DNA of 64,000 nt from Antrihabitans spumae. GTDB lineage: Bacteria; Actinomycetota; Actinomycetes; Mycobacteriales; Mycobacteriaceae. Position 1 is the first letter of the stretch; every line of letters begins with the position of its first letter. Under the pieces are notes generated by a model. That model made no database searches, had not been told where the DNA came from, and saw nothing but the letters and a program-made list of their open reading frames with translations. The stretch lies in NCBI RefSeq assembly GCF_043944905.1, contig NZ_JBIMSN010000057.1:1-64000 (forward strand), read 5' to 3'. Below, piece after piece: positions 16,557 to 28,100 of the stretch. The position numbers were made by a program, and so were the translations under genes.

Positions 16557-17033
16557 TCAGCTCCTCGAATTCTCTTGCGTGGTGGCACTTTCAGCGCGTC
16601 GAGCGGCGGCATTGACGCGGGTGAGGACGCTGTGTAGCTCCTCGAGATCGGGGAGCGTGACACCGAGTCGGGCGACGACCGCCGGCGGAATATCGAGCGC
16701 TTTGCTGCGAAACTCGGCGCCCGCAGTTGTCAGTTCGACGACGAGCGTGCGTTCGTCGGTCTCGCTGCGCCTGCGGGTGATCAGGTCGGCAGCCTCGAGC
16801 CGTTTCAACAGCGGCGACAGCGTCGGCGAATCGAGTTGGATGGCCTCGCCGATTTCGCGAACGGACATGGGGGAGCGACCCCACAGCGCCAGCATCACGA
16901 GGTACTGCGGATGCGTCAGCCCCAACGGCTCGAGCAGCGGTCGGTATACGCCGAGGACGGATCTGTTCGCAACCGCAAGCGCGAAGCAGACCTGCCGTTC
17001 GAGGGCGAGTGGATCGACGTCTTCGGTGGCCAT
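16557..17033 (-). CDS. ohrR: MarR-family regulator, OhrR type
   Basis: A 158-residue winged-helix repressor. The N-terminal cysteine in LERQVCFAL, followed by RPLLEPLGLTHPQYLVMLALW, and the DNA-binding LDSPTLSPLLKRLEAADLITR, match OhrR, the organic-hydroperoxide sensor that is inactivated when this cysteine oxidises. OhrR normally represses ohr, a peroxidase; no ohr gene is in the window. The downstream partner here is DUF5313. A likely leaderless promoter lies immediately upstream, so autoregulation is plausible. Confidence 0.8.
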   Translation of the reverse strand: MATEDVDPLALERQVCFALAVANRSVLGVYRPLLEPLGLTHPQYLVMLALWGRSPMSVREIGEAIQLDSPTLSPLLKRLEAADLITRRRSETDERTLVVELTTAGAEFRSKALDIPPAVVARLGVTLPDLEELHSVLTRVNAAARRAESATTQENSRS

Positions 17034-17040
17034 GAACTAG

Positions 17041-17046
17041 ATAATA
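17041..17046 (-). promoter_or_regulatory. Candidate -10 element for ohrR, leaderless transcript
   Basis: On the minus strand TATTAT ends 7 nt before the ohrR ATG, a spacing that would start the transcript at or next to the start codon. The AT-rich patch around it also contains ACTAATAGT (17048-17056), a near-palindrome where an OhrR dimer could bind. No good -35 box is visible. Confidence 0.4.
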
Positions 17047-17086
17047 CACTAATAGTTAATGCACGAACAGTTAGGGCGCTACGCGC

Positions 17087-17132
17087 CTCGTGAGTCTTTT
17101 CGGAGGGTCCGCCCTCCGAAAAGACGCACGAG
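17087..17132. terminator. Long GC-rich hairpin
   Basis: GTCTTTTCGGAGGG (17094-17107) and its perfect complement (17112-17125) enclose a 4-nt loop. After one A/G mismatch the stem continues with CTCGTG and CACGAG, giving 20 paired bases. Further imperfect pairing extends to about 17074 and 17147. It follows the stop of the PBP4 gene (17150, minus strand) and shields the ohrR promoter from read-through. Confidence 0.8.
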
Positions 17133-17149
17133 CGACGTAGTCGCCTTCG

Positions 17150-18781
17150 TCAGAATTTCTCGTAGATGATGCTCGAGATCCGGGCCTCGTCTTCGAATAC
17201 AGCGCCGACGTCGGCCGCGATGTCCGTTACCGGCCCCGCGTCGTTGAGCATCAACGCGTACGCAAGCGTCCGACCGCTCTTCGTCTCGATGTAGCCGGCC
17301 AGATTCTGGGCTTTCAACTCGAGCGTCTTGCCGTCTGCGCCCGCCATGATCGTTGTTCCTGGTTTCGCCGAGACGTGGCCCTTACCTGGCAGCGTGGTTC
17401 CGCTCGTCGCCAAGGACCCGTTTTCGCCTAGGACAGGCAACGCTGCTCGAAAGGTCGACGAGACGGGACTGTCGGCCATCTTGTCGAGGAGTTGTACGAG
17501 CGCCCTCGGCGTCGCCTGACTGTCGGGCGTACCGCTGCCGTTGGTCGGGAAATCGAAGTCGGCACCGGCAATTCCGAACTTGTCCATCAACGTCTTGCGC
17601 TCCGCTGCCAATGCGGTATCGATCGTGCGAGCGCCGCTTTCGAGCCCGAAGAGGCTGAGGCACAGATTTGCGCCGAGGTTCAGGCTCACCTTCAACACAA
17701 GATTTGCCTGCTGACCGAGCGGCGCGGAAGCGTATGCAGCGACGCGCGTTTCGTCAGGATAGGGAGCGGCGCCGAGCAAACCCGAAGGGTTGACGCCGAC
17801 AGCCGGAGCGGTCACCGCCACCCCGTTGCGCTGTAGCGCCTCGATGAACGCGATGCGGGCGAACGAAGACGGGTCGTCGACCCGGAAAGTGCCGACGAAC
17901 GATCCGCTGTGGGTCAGCGGCGCATCGTAGCCGACGGGCAACGTTCCTGTCACCGTGCCCGCACAGCCCGGCGTGCCGACACACTCGATCAGCCCGCCGC
18001 CCGACAGGTCGACGTCGGCGGCCGTACCTGCACTACCTGTATCGACGGTGCTGTCGACAGTGAATGCCCCCGTCCTCGGCCGATACTCGAACGCCGCTCG
18101 GCGACCCGGCTCGGTCGGCGTCGCCGTGACATCGACCATGTTCTCGTTGACGACCATCGGCGTGATGAGCAAGTTGCCGTTCGGCACCCGGTACGGCTCG
18201 AACAGACGATCGTCGACGACGACGTTGCCCGTCACCGTCTTGATGCCACTCGCCGCTACCTGACGCGCGAGGTCGTCGAGTGCGTACAGGGGATCTTGCG
18301 GGGTCAGGATTGCCGATCCGAGCGCGTTGGCGTCGTTGTGATCGAAGTCCGTGTACTGCACTGTGTTTGCATCGACCCGCCGACCGCCGAAGGTGAGGTC
18401 GCCGCTGCCGACCAGTACGAGGTCACCGTTGAGCGAACCCGCCGGATCGACGTCGCCGGTGCGATAGACGGGTGTCTGCTGACGGTGATCGGAGCCGAGA
18501 GTGTCCAGTGCCAACCCGACCGAGAACAGCTTTCGGGTACTGCCGGTGAGAGACAGACGATCAGCGTTGAGGTCGTAGAACGTCTCGCCTGTCGCTACAT
18601 CGGTGACGAGCAGACTCCAGGTGGCGTCGGAGTACCGCGGGCCGTCCATGATGGCAAGGATCTCGCTGGGAATGTCGAGGGTGTCCGACGACGGGTCGAC
18701 GTCGTCGCTGCATGCCGTCACGGTCGCGGCCAGGACGGCAGCGACGGCGAGGGCCGTGATTCGATTGCCCGATACGGCCAT
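17150..18781 (-). CDS. dacB: PBP4-type D-Ala-D-Ala carboxypeptidase/endopeptidase, lipoprotein
   Basis: A 543-residue cell-wall peptidase of the S13 (PBP4/DacB) family. The N-terminus is a lipoprotein signal (hydrophobic residues 7-25, lipobox TVTAC). The active-site SxxK is in LTGSTRKLFSVG, a second motif in KVSLNLGANL (SxN), and the third-motif region in HVSAKPGTTIMAG. ATG 18781 is chosen because AAGGA lies 7 nt upstream and the signal peptide begins there; the open frame continues upstream but without coding character. It trims peptide cross-links in peptidoglycan. It is divergent from the PKS-NRPS gene and probably unrelated to it. Confidence 0.87.
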   Translation of the reverse strand: MAVSGNRITALAVAAVLAATVTACSDDVDPSSDTLDIPSEILAIMDGPRYSDATWSLLVTDVATGETFYDLNADRLSLTGSTRKLFSVGLALDTLGSDHRQQTPVYRTGDVDPAGSLNGDLVLVGSGDLTFGGRRVDANTVQYTDFDHNDANALGSAILTPQDPLYALDDLARQVAASGIKTVTGNVVVDDRLFEPYRVPNGNLLITPMVVNENMVDVTATPTEPGRRAAFEYRPRTGAFTVDSTVDTGSAGTAADVDLSGGGLIECVGTPGCAGTVTGTLPVGYDAPLTHSGSFVGTFRVDDPSSFARIAFIEALQRNGVAVTAPAVGVNPSGLLGAAPYPDETRVAAYASAPLGQQANLVLKVSLNLGANLCLSLFGLESGARTIDTALAAERKTLMDKFGIAGADFDFPTNGSGTPDSQATPRALVQLLDKMADSPVSSTFRAALPVLGENGSLATSGTTLPGKGHVSAKPGTTIMAGADGKTLELKAQNLAGYIETKSGRTLAYALMLNDAGPVTDIAADVGAVFEDEARISSIIYEKF

Positions 18782-19117
18782 TACACACGTCCTTGCTGCG
18801 CGACGGGACTGACGCGGACAATCATCCGTCGCCTCGCCGGCAGTTCGCAACAGGTCTAGTCCACGAAGCGCCGCAATAGCGTGCCCGTCGGTACCAAACG
18901 TGGCACTCTGTGTTTCGTGTCGGGCACAGGAATACAGTCGCGCGCTGAACTCCTCTCCCTCGATTCCGATGTCGATCTGCGTCGGTACCGACCGCGGAAT
19001 GGGTAGTCGCAACGAACGTCCAATTTGTGAGACGCTGTCGTCTAACAATTGCCAGGGGTGGTCGCAGTGTCGCGAAACGCCTATCTCCGACGCCGCATCG
19101 AACCCGAAGGATGACTG
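18782..19117. promoter_or_regulatory. Divergent intergenic region upstream of the PKS-NRPS operon
   Basis: A 336-bp gap between divergent genes that must hold both promoters. GTCGGTACCGAC at 18981-18992 is a perfect 12-bp palindrome, and its 9-bp half GTCGGTACC also occurs at 18887-18895, 94 bp away (about nine helical turns). A purine-rich GAAGGATGACTG precedes the PKS-NRPS start. No convincing -35/-10 pair, riboswitch or small gene is visible. Confidence 0.4.
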
Positions 19118-22100
19118 ATGGCTTCCGACGCCAAGCTACGTTCCTATCTCGAGAAGGCTGCGGCCGAATTGCACGACACCCGGCGCAAGCTCGAGGAGAT
19201 CGAAGCGGCGCAATCGGAGCCGATCGCGATCGTCGCCATGGGATGTCGGTTTCCCGGCGGAATCACCTCACCCGACGAACTGTGGAGCTTCGTATCGGAG
19301 GGGCGAAGTGCGACAGCGGAATTCCCCGTCGATCGGGGCTGGGATCTAGCGGCACTCACCGAATCCGAGTCCGGTAGCGCAGGATCGTCGATTACCCGTC
19401 GCGGCGGATTTCTCCACGGCGCCGCCGAATTCGACGCATCCTTCTTCGGCATCAGTCCACGCGAAGCGCTCGCGATGGATCCTCAGCAACGACTGCTTCT
19501 GGAAACATCGTGGGAAGCGATCGAACGCGCTGGTATCGACCCGACGTCGTTGCACGGCAGCAAGACCGGTGTATATACCGGCATAGTCGGGCAGGAGTAC
19601 GGACCGCGGATCTACTCCGAGCGCGACGGCTTCGCGGCCCAGCTTGCAACCGGAACGACCGTCAGCGTGGCATCGGGACGCGTTGCCTACGCGCTAGGGC
19701 TCGAGGGACCAGCGGTAACGGTCGACACCGCGTGCTCGTCGTCGCTCGTCGCAGTGCACCTTGCGGCGCAGGCATTGCGCGCGGGCGACTGTTCGCTCGC
19801 ACTCGCGGGCGGCGCGACGGTGGTGTGTTCGCCGAGCATCTTCGTCAGTTTCTCACGCCTGCAGGCGCTTTCACCCGACGGACAGTGCAAGCCGTTCTCC
19901 CGGGCTGCCGACGGATTCGGTGTGGCCGAGGGTGTCGGAGTTCTCGTGCTCGAACGGTTGTCCGACGCCACCAGGCTCGGCCATCCTGTCGTCGCGATCC
20001 TTCGGGGCTCGGCGATCGGGCAGGACGGAGCGTCCAACGGGTTGTCGGCTCCCAACGGACCGGCGCAGCAACGTGTCATTCGGGATGCGCTCACCGACGC
20101 GAAACTCACAGCGGCCGAGGTCGACGTGGTGGAGGCACACGGCACCGGAACCAGGCTGGGCGATCCGATCGAAGTGACCGCACTCCTCGCAACCTACGGC
20201 GCAGCACGAAAAGCGGACGCACCGCTGCTGCTCGGGTCCATGAAGTCGAACATCGGCCACTCCCAGGCAGCGGCCGGCGTCGCAGGCATCATCAAGATGG
20301 TCGAGGCGATGCGGCACGGGACGGTTCCGCCGACGCTGCACGTCGACGCGTTGTCACCCGAAGTCGATTGGTCCTCCGGCACAGTCGAAGTCGTCACCAC
20401 CCCAACACCCTGGCCCGTACCGGCGACAGGGTCCCAGTCGCCGCGCCGAGCCGGAATTTCGTCCTTCGGCATCAGCGGTACGAATGCCCACGTCATCGTC
20501 GAACAGGCGCCTGCACAGGCCGCCGCCGCTGAGCACGCGCGAACGGACGATCCCATCGTGCCGTTCCTCCTGTCCGCGAAGTCCGCAGACTCGTTGCCGG
20601 AGCAAGCAACTCGACTACTGACCCACATCGACCGCCATCCTCACCTCGACCCCGTCGATATCGCGTATTCGCTGACGACCCGACCCGCGTTCGCGCACCG
20701 AGCAGCGGTGATCGGCCGTGGTCTGCGGGACCTGCGTCTCGGCCTCACCGCCCTCGCGGCGGGAGAACCCTCCACCGCCCTCGTCCAAGGCCGAGCGACC
20801 GCCGTCGGGGGAACGGTGTTCGTCTTTCCAGGGCAGGGCTCGCAATGGGCAGGAATGGGAACCGAGCTGCTCGACACTTCGCCGGTCTTCGCGGCCGCAA
20901 TCGCGGAGTGCGAGCAGGTATTCGGCGAGTTCGTCGACTGGTCGTTGACCGAAGTCCTCCGAGGCGCACCAGGCGCACCCGACCTCGACCGAGTAGACGT
21001 CGTCCAGCCTGCACTGTTCGCGATGATGGTGTCGCTCGCGAAGCTGTGGGAGTCGGTCGGTGTCCGGCCGGATGCTGTTATCGGGCACTCCCAGGGTGAA
21101 ATCGCCGCGGCCCACATTGCTGGTGCGCTGACGCTGCGTGCGGCAGCTCGAATCGTGACCTTGCGCAGCCGCGCCTTGGTCGGCATCGCCGGCACAGGGG
21201 GAATGGTGTCGGTCCCACTCTCGCCGGACGAGACGACCGGACTTGTTGCCGAGTGGCACGGCCGAATCGGGATCGCCGCAGTCAACGGGCCCAACACAAC
21301 CGTCGTGTCAGGAGAGGCCGCGGCGATCACCGAACTCCTCGAGCGGTGCGAGGAGCGGGAGATCCGCGCGCGGAAGATACCGGTCGACTACGCCTCGCAC
21401 TCAGCCCAGGTCGACTCTCTGCACGGGTCGATCACGTCCGCCATCACAGGTCTGAAGCCCCGATCGTGCAGCATCACCTTCATCTCGACAGTCACAGGTG
21501 CTGTGGTCGACGGCAGTGCGCTCGACTCCGACTACTGGTACGAAAATCTACGCCGCACAGTACATTTCGACGACACGATCCGCGTCGCTCGCGAGCTCGG
21601 CTACGGTGCCTTCGTCGAAGTGAGCCCGCATCCCGTGCTGACCGTCGGTATCGAGGAGAACCTGGACACACTCGGTGCGGGGGAGAGCGCCGTCGTGGTC
21701 GGGACGTTGCGACGTGACGAGGGCGGTCTGCGCCGATTCCTGACGTCGGTGACCCAAGCCCAGGTCTGCGGACTCGCCCCTGACTTGGCTACCTATCTCA
21801 CCGACTTCGGTGGTCGTCGGATTCAACTGCCGACCTATTCCTTTGCACGCAAACGATTTTGGATGTCTGCAGCAGGATCGGGGACCGGCGACGTCGCGAG
21901 CCTCGGTCTTGCCGACGCCGACCATCCTCTGCTCGGCGCCATGGTGGCACAACCCGAGTCAGACGGAGTCGTCTTCACCGGCCGACTGTCGCTCGCAACC
22001 CATGCGTGGCTCGCCGATCACGCCGTGCACGGCGTAGTCCTGCTGCCGGGTGCCGCGATGGCCGAGCTTGCGCTCTATGTCGGCGATCGCGTCGGCACTC

Positions 22101-25100
22101 CGCGCATCGAAGAACTGATACTGCAAGCGCCGCTTGTGGTTCCCGACCGCGGGGCGGTGGAACTTCAGGTTGTCGTCGGATCGGTCGACGATTCCGGCAA
22201 CCGTTCCGTCCGCGTCTATTCTCGTCCCGTCAAGAGCGATTCGCTCGAGGGCCAATCCGCGTGGACACGCAACGCTGACGGCGTTCTTGCAGCCGAAGAG
22301 CCATTGCGTTCGACGGGTCTTGCCAAATGGCCTCCGGCAGGTGCCGAAAGATCCGACATCGCGGGGAGCTACGACGCACTAGCCGAACACGGCTACCAGT
22401 ACGGTCCGGTGTTCCAAGGTCTTCGCGCGGCATGGCGACGTGGCGACGACATGTTCGCAGAGGTCGAGTTACCGGAAAAGGCAGGCGACGCACACCGTTT
22501 CGGTCTGCACCCCGCGTTGCTCGACGCGGCACTGCACGCGATGGCGGTGAGTCTGTCGACATCCGACGCAGGTTCCGGTTCGATTCGACTGCCGTTCGCC
22601 TGGGAAGGCGTGTCGCTACGAGCAACCGGCGCGTCGGTTCTGCGGGTCCGCATCACCTCGATCGCCGAGGACCGAGCGGCCGTCACGATGACCGATGTCG
22701 CCGGCGCCGTTGTCTGCTCGGTGGACTCGTTGACCCTGCGAGCGATCTCGCGCGACCAGCTGACCTCAGGCAACGACGACGTCGAAAGCGCACTCTTCGG
22801 ACTCGATTGGTTCAGCGTCGCCGAGCCCAAAGACATGCCTGCGAACCAGGATTGGGTCGATTGGCCGGTCGAAGGCGAGGTCAGGTCTAGTGCATCGGCT
22901 GTACTGCGATGCATCGCGCCACAGCTAGCAGGGACCGACCTCACCGACGAGATTCGAGCCAGGCTGCCGGTGCTTCTCGCCCAGGTCCAGGAGTGGTTGA
23001 CCGACGAGCGTTTTCGGAAAGGACGACTCGTCGTCGTGACCAGGAGAGCGATCGCTGCCGGCGGTGCCGAGGACGTCCTCGATCTTGTCCACGCGCCGGT
23101 GTGGGGCTTGTTACGGACTGCGCAGACCGAGAATCCGCGTCGGATCCTCCTCGTCGACGTAGAGGACTGGTCGCAACTCGACACCGCTGTTGCAACAGCT
23201 CTCGCCGGGGACGAACCCCAGCTGGCAATCCGGCGAGGTGGCGCATCGGCGCCACGATTGGTGCGCGGTCAGCTGGATACGGTCACCGGTGCAGAACTGG
23301 CAGGGTCGGGCGACTGGCGGCTGCAGACACTTGGGCTCGGCACGCTCGACAGAGCCAACCTTGCCGTTGTGCCGTCGCCCGAAAGCGAACGAGAGCTCGA
23401 GGCGGGTGAGGTCCGCGTATCGATCCGTGCGACCGGAGTCAATTTCCGCGACATCATGATTGCGCTCGGGCTGTATGCCGACCCACGCGCCGGGATCGGC
23501 GGCGAGGGCGCGGGGGTTGTCATCGAGGTCGCGCCGGACGTCACCAGTCTTTCGCCAGGCGATCGGGTGATGGGCATCTTCGAAGGCATCCGCCCGATAG
23601 CCATTACGGATGCCCGTTTCGTCTCGAGGATGCCGCAGGGGTGGACCTACGAGCAGGCCGCAGCGACATCAGCCGTGTTCATGACCGCGTACTACGGACT
23701 CACCGACCTCGCAGGCATCCAGCGGGGTGAACGATTGCTACTGCACGCCGCGACAGGCGGCGTCGGTATGGCGACGATTCAGTTGGCTCGACACTGGGGC
23801 GTCGAAGTTTTCGCAACCTGCAGTACCCCGAAGCGCCGCTTGCTCGTCGACCTCGGCTTCGACGACACACACCTCGGCAACTCGCGGACCCTCGACTTCG
23901 AGAAGAAGTTCCTCGACGCGACCGATGGTGCCGGAGTCGACGTGGTACTCGATTCGCTCGCAGAGGATTTCGTGGATGCATCGCTTCGCCTGCTGCCGCG
24001 GGGCGGACGCTTCATGGAGATGGGCAAGACGGATATTCGCGATGCCGACGTGATCGCCGCACAATATCCGGGCGTGCGTTACCGAGCCTTCGACCTGTTC
24101 GAAGCCGGACCCGATCGCATCCAGCAGATGCTCACCGAACTCGTCGAGCTCTTCGACGCGGGTGTCCTGCAGCCGCTACCGGTCACGGTGTTCGACGTCC
24201 GGCGGGCACCGGAGGCGTTGCGACACCTGAGCCAGGCCAAACACACCGGCAAGCTTGTCCTCACGCTGCCGACCCCCGTCGACAAGGACGGCACCGCACT
24301 GATCACCGGCGGCACCGGTGTGCTCGGTGCCCTCTTCGCGCGCCACCTCGTCACCGCATACGGCGTGCGACACCTGGTTCTCCTGAGCCGCAGTGGCCGC
24401 GCGGCCGCCGGTGCAGCAGAACTCGAAGCCGAACTGGTCGAACTCGGCGCAACGGTGCAGATCGTGGCATGTGATGCTGCCGAACGAGCTTCGTTGGACG
24501 CAGTGCTGCAGGCGATTCCGTCGGAGCATCCCCTCACGGCCGTCATCCATGCGGCGGGCATCCTCGACGACGCATTGTTCGCCGCGATGACGCCGGAGCA
24601 ACTCGATTCGGTACTCAGATCCAAGGTCGTTTCGGCGTGGCACCTCCATGAGGCGACGCGGGGCGCCGATCTCGCGCTCTTCGTTCAGTTTTCCTCCGCA
24701 GCAGGAACATTCGGATCTCCGGGCCAGGCCAACTACGCCGCGGCGAACGTATTCCTCGACGCGCTTTCGCACCACCGTCTGCACAGCGGTCTCACGGCGA
24801 CCTCGCTGGCTTGGGGATGGTGGGCACAGGCAACGGGCATGACCGGACATCTGGACGAGCGTGATCGCGCGCGGCTCAGTCGTGGCGGTTTCGTCGCAAT
24901 GTCCTCGCAGGAGGGCCTGGCATTGTTCGACGCGGCCGTGACCCTCGGTCGACCGCTTGCGCTGCCTGCCCGAATCGACACTGCCGCAATTCGTTCGGGA
25001 GGCCAAGACCTGCCTGCGGTGTTCCGTGGCCTGGTTCGCAGCGGTAGGCGTGCGGCCGGCGCCGTAACGAACGCAGGCTCGACCGGTCTTTCGCAGCGTC

Positions 25101-28100
25101 TCGGTGGCCTGACTGCAACCGAACAGCAGCAGACCGTGCTCTCGCTCGTGCGCAGTGTTGCCGCAGCGGTGCTCGGGCACAACAGTCCCGATGCGATCGG
25201 ACCTGACCAGCCCTTCAAGGATCTCGGGTTCGATTCCCTCGGCGCAGTCGAGTTCCGTAACCAACTCAAGACGGCAACGGGACTGGCGCTGGCGACAACC
25301 GTAGTATTCGACTACGCGACGCCGATTGCTCTTGCAGGCCATATCTGTCGCGAGATCGCACCTGCTGCAATAGATCCGGTCGAAGAGATCTTGGCGCAGA
25401 TCGAGTCTCTCGCAGACAGTTGCGACGGCGTCGAACCCGACCAGCCGGACGCGGTCAAACTGTCCGAGAAGCTGGCGGCGTTGGTTCACAAGCTGGCACC
25501 GAACAGTGCGCCATCACAATTCGGCGACGCTGCTGACGACGACCTGTTCGCTCTGATCGACGGCATCGGCGATGGCCGCCCCGAACCGCTCACCGAGGCA
25601 GTGGTCCGCACCGAGGTCCGCACCGACGACGTTGTACCCGCGGCGTCACGGCGTTCGTATTGGCCGCTGACCGACTACCAGCGGGACGTGATTGCGGTCG
25701 GTTCGCGTTATCCCGAATTGCCATTGGTGCAAGCGGCAGGCTACGTCCGACTCTCCGGCCAGGTGAACATCGACCGGATTCGAGGATCGATTCGGCGCGG
25801 CTATCTCCGAAACGATGCTCTCCGGCTACGTTTCGAGTTCCGCGATCGTGACGTCGTCCAGTACGTGGATTCCGAGATCGCCCCCGCAGAGGTTGTGGAC
25901 TTCGGTACTGCCACCGATCCGAGCGCTGCGAGCCTGGCATGGATGCGCGAACGTACCGACGAGGTGATGCCGCTGAACGGTCCGCTCGCGCAGAGCGCGA
26001 TCCTGCTCGACGGCACCGATTCGTTCGTCGTCTACTGCCGCTTCCACCACGCGGTCGGCGACGGCTGGGGGATGAACCTTACGCTCGCACAGCTGTGTGC
26101 GGACTACCTCGCTGCCGAGCGAGGTGAGTCGCCCGACAACTCGCCGGCACCGAGCTACCTCGACATCGTCGACGAAGACCAGCGCTACCGAAATTCACCG
26201 GACTGGACTGCGGATCGCGCGCATCTGCTCGAGCAGTTTCGCGATGTCTCGCCTGCGCTGTTCCCCCGTAAGGCCTCCGTACGAACCCACCATCGGAGTC
26301 AGCGCACGATTCATATCGATCACGCTGCCGCACAACGTATCCGTGACACCGGACGATCGATCTTCGCGTACACGGTTGCGGCGATCTCGGCCTACCTGCG
26401 ACGGGTGCATCGTGACGGCGACATCGTGCTCGGTGTGCCACTGCTGAACAGGCGAACTCCGGTCGAGTTGCTGACCGTCGGCGACCTGGTCAACATTCTG
26501 CCGTTGCGTGTCGACGTCGACGAGACTGCAACGCTCGGTGAGATTGCCGACAGCGTCGGCTCTGCGGTGTGGGATCTGCAAGCGCGGCAACGCTTTTCGT
26601 TCGGCGCTTTGCAGACCGCATTGCGCGAGGAACGGTCCGAGACGCAGAACCTCTTCGATGTCACCTATTCCTATGTTCCGATACCCGACACCGAGCAAAC
26701 GGCGTTCCTTGGTACGGACTCGGCGCTGCTCTCATCGGGGTACTCCCTGGACGCTGTCAACATCGTGGTTCGCGACTACGCACGCGACGGGTCGTTGGAC
26801 GTCGACGTGTTCTACGCCGACGACGTGTTCGACGACGACTATCCCTTCGCCACGGCTATGCGGCAGGTTTTCGCGCTGATCGAGGGAGGTCTTGCTGCGC
26901 CGAACGTCGGTGTCGGTGACCTCGAGATCCTGTCCGCTCGTGATCGTGCCGACATCGCCGCGGCAGAAGGTCCAGAGCTTGTGCCGTTCGACGAGTACGC
27001 GACCATCGACGGTGTCGTCGCTGCCGAGGTGGCGAGGGTTCCGGACCAGCGTGCAGTCGTCGCGGCCGATCGTTCGATGTCTTACGCGGACTTCGGAATC
27101 CGGGTACGGGCGCTTGCCGGAGCGCTGCGCGAGCACGGGCTGCGACCGGAAGAGTGTGTGCCGGTGCTGTTGCCGCGATCGGTCGACCTCGTCGTTGCCG
27201 TCCATGCGATCGTCGCGGCAGGAGGCGCGTACGTTCCGGTAGATCCGGAATACCCGCAGGCGCGGGTACGCACGATCCTCGCGGCGACGCGCGCGCGGAT
27301 TGCCGTGGCGGAGGTCAGCTTCAGCGGCATGCTCGCCGACCTCGGCATCGCGGTACTACCAGCCACAGCGCAGCCGACGGTCAGCCGACCGGATGTGTCG
27401 ACAACGAGACCGACCGATCTCGCCTATGTCATCTACACGTCCGGATCCACCGGCGTACCCAAGGGCGTGATGATCGAGCATCGCTCCGTCGTCAATCGAC
27501 TCACCTGGATGCAGCGCCGATATCCACTCACAGCCTCGGACGTTGTGCTGCAGAAGACACCCGCGACCTTCGATGTGTCGGTGTGGGAGCTGTTCTGGTG
27601 GTCGTTCGCAGGCGCGTCGCTGACGGTTCTGCCTGCAGGCGCCGAGCGTGACCCTCGCCGGATCATCGAGTCGATCGCACGGGACGGAGTCACAGTCGCG
27701 CACTTCGTACCGTCGATGCTCGGACCATTCCTCGATCAACTGACGATGCAGCCGTCAGCCTTGGCATCGGTGCATTCGTTGCGGTTGGTGTTCTGCAGCG
27801 GCGAAGCGCTGACACCCGCTCTGGCAACACGGTTTCGGCAGCTCTTCGCAAGCACGACAGCTACTCGCCTGGTCAACCTCTACGGTCCGACCGAGGCGAC
27901 CGTGGACGTGTCGTACTTCGACATCCCGGACGGGGACGACCGGATAGATCGGGTTCCTATCGGCAGGCCGATCGACAACATCGCGTTGCTCGTGCTCGAT
28001 GCCGCCGGGCGGCGCAGTCCACTCGGTGTGCCAGGCGAACTCAACATCGCCGGAGTCGGCGTCGGCCGCGGCTACTACGGTGACCCGAGCCGGACAGCGG

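Noticed and set aside
18782..19048. N-terminal extension of the PBP4 gene toward 19048
   Set aside because: No coding character, and the lipoprotein signal with a ribosome site begins at 18781.
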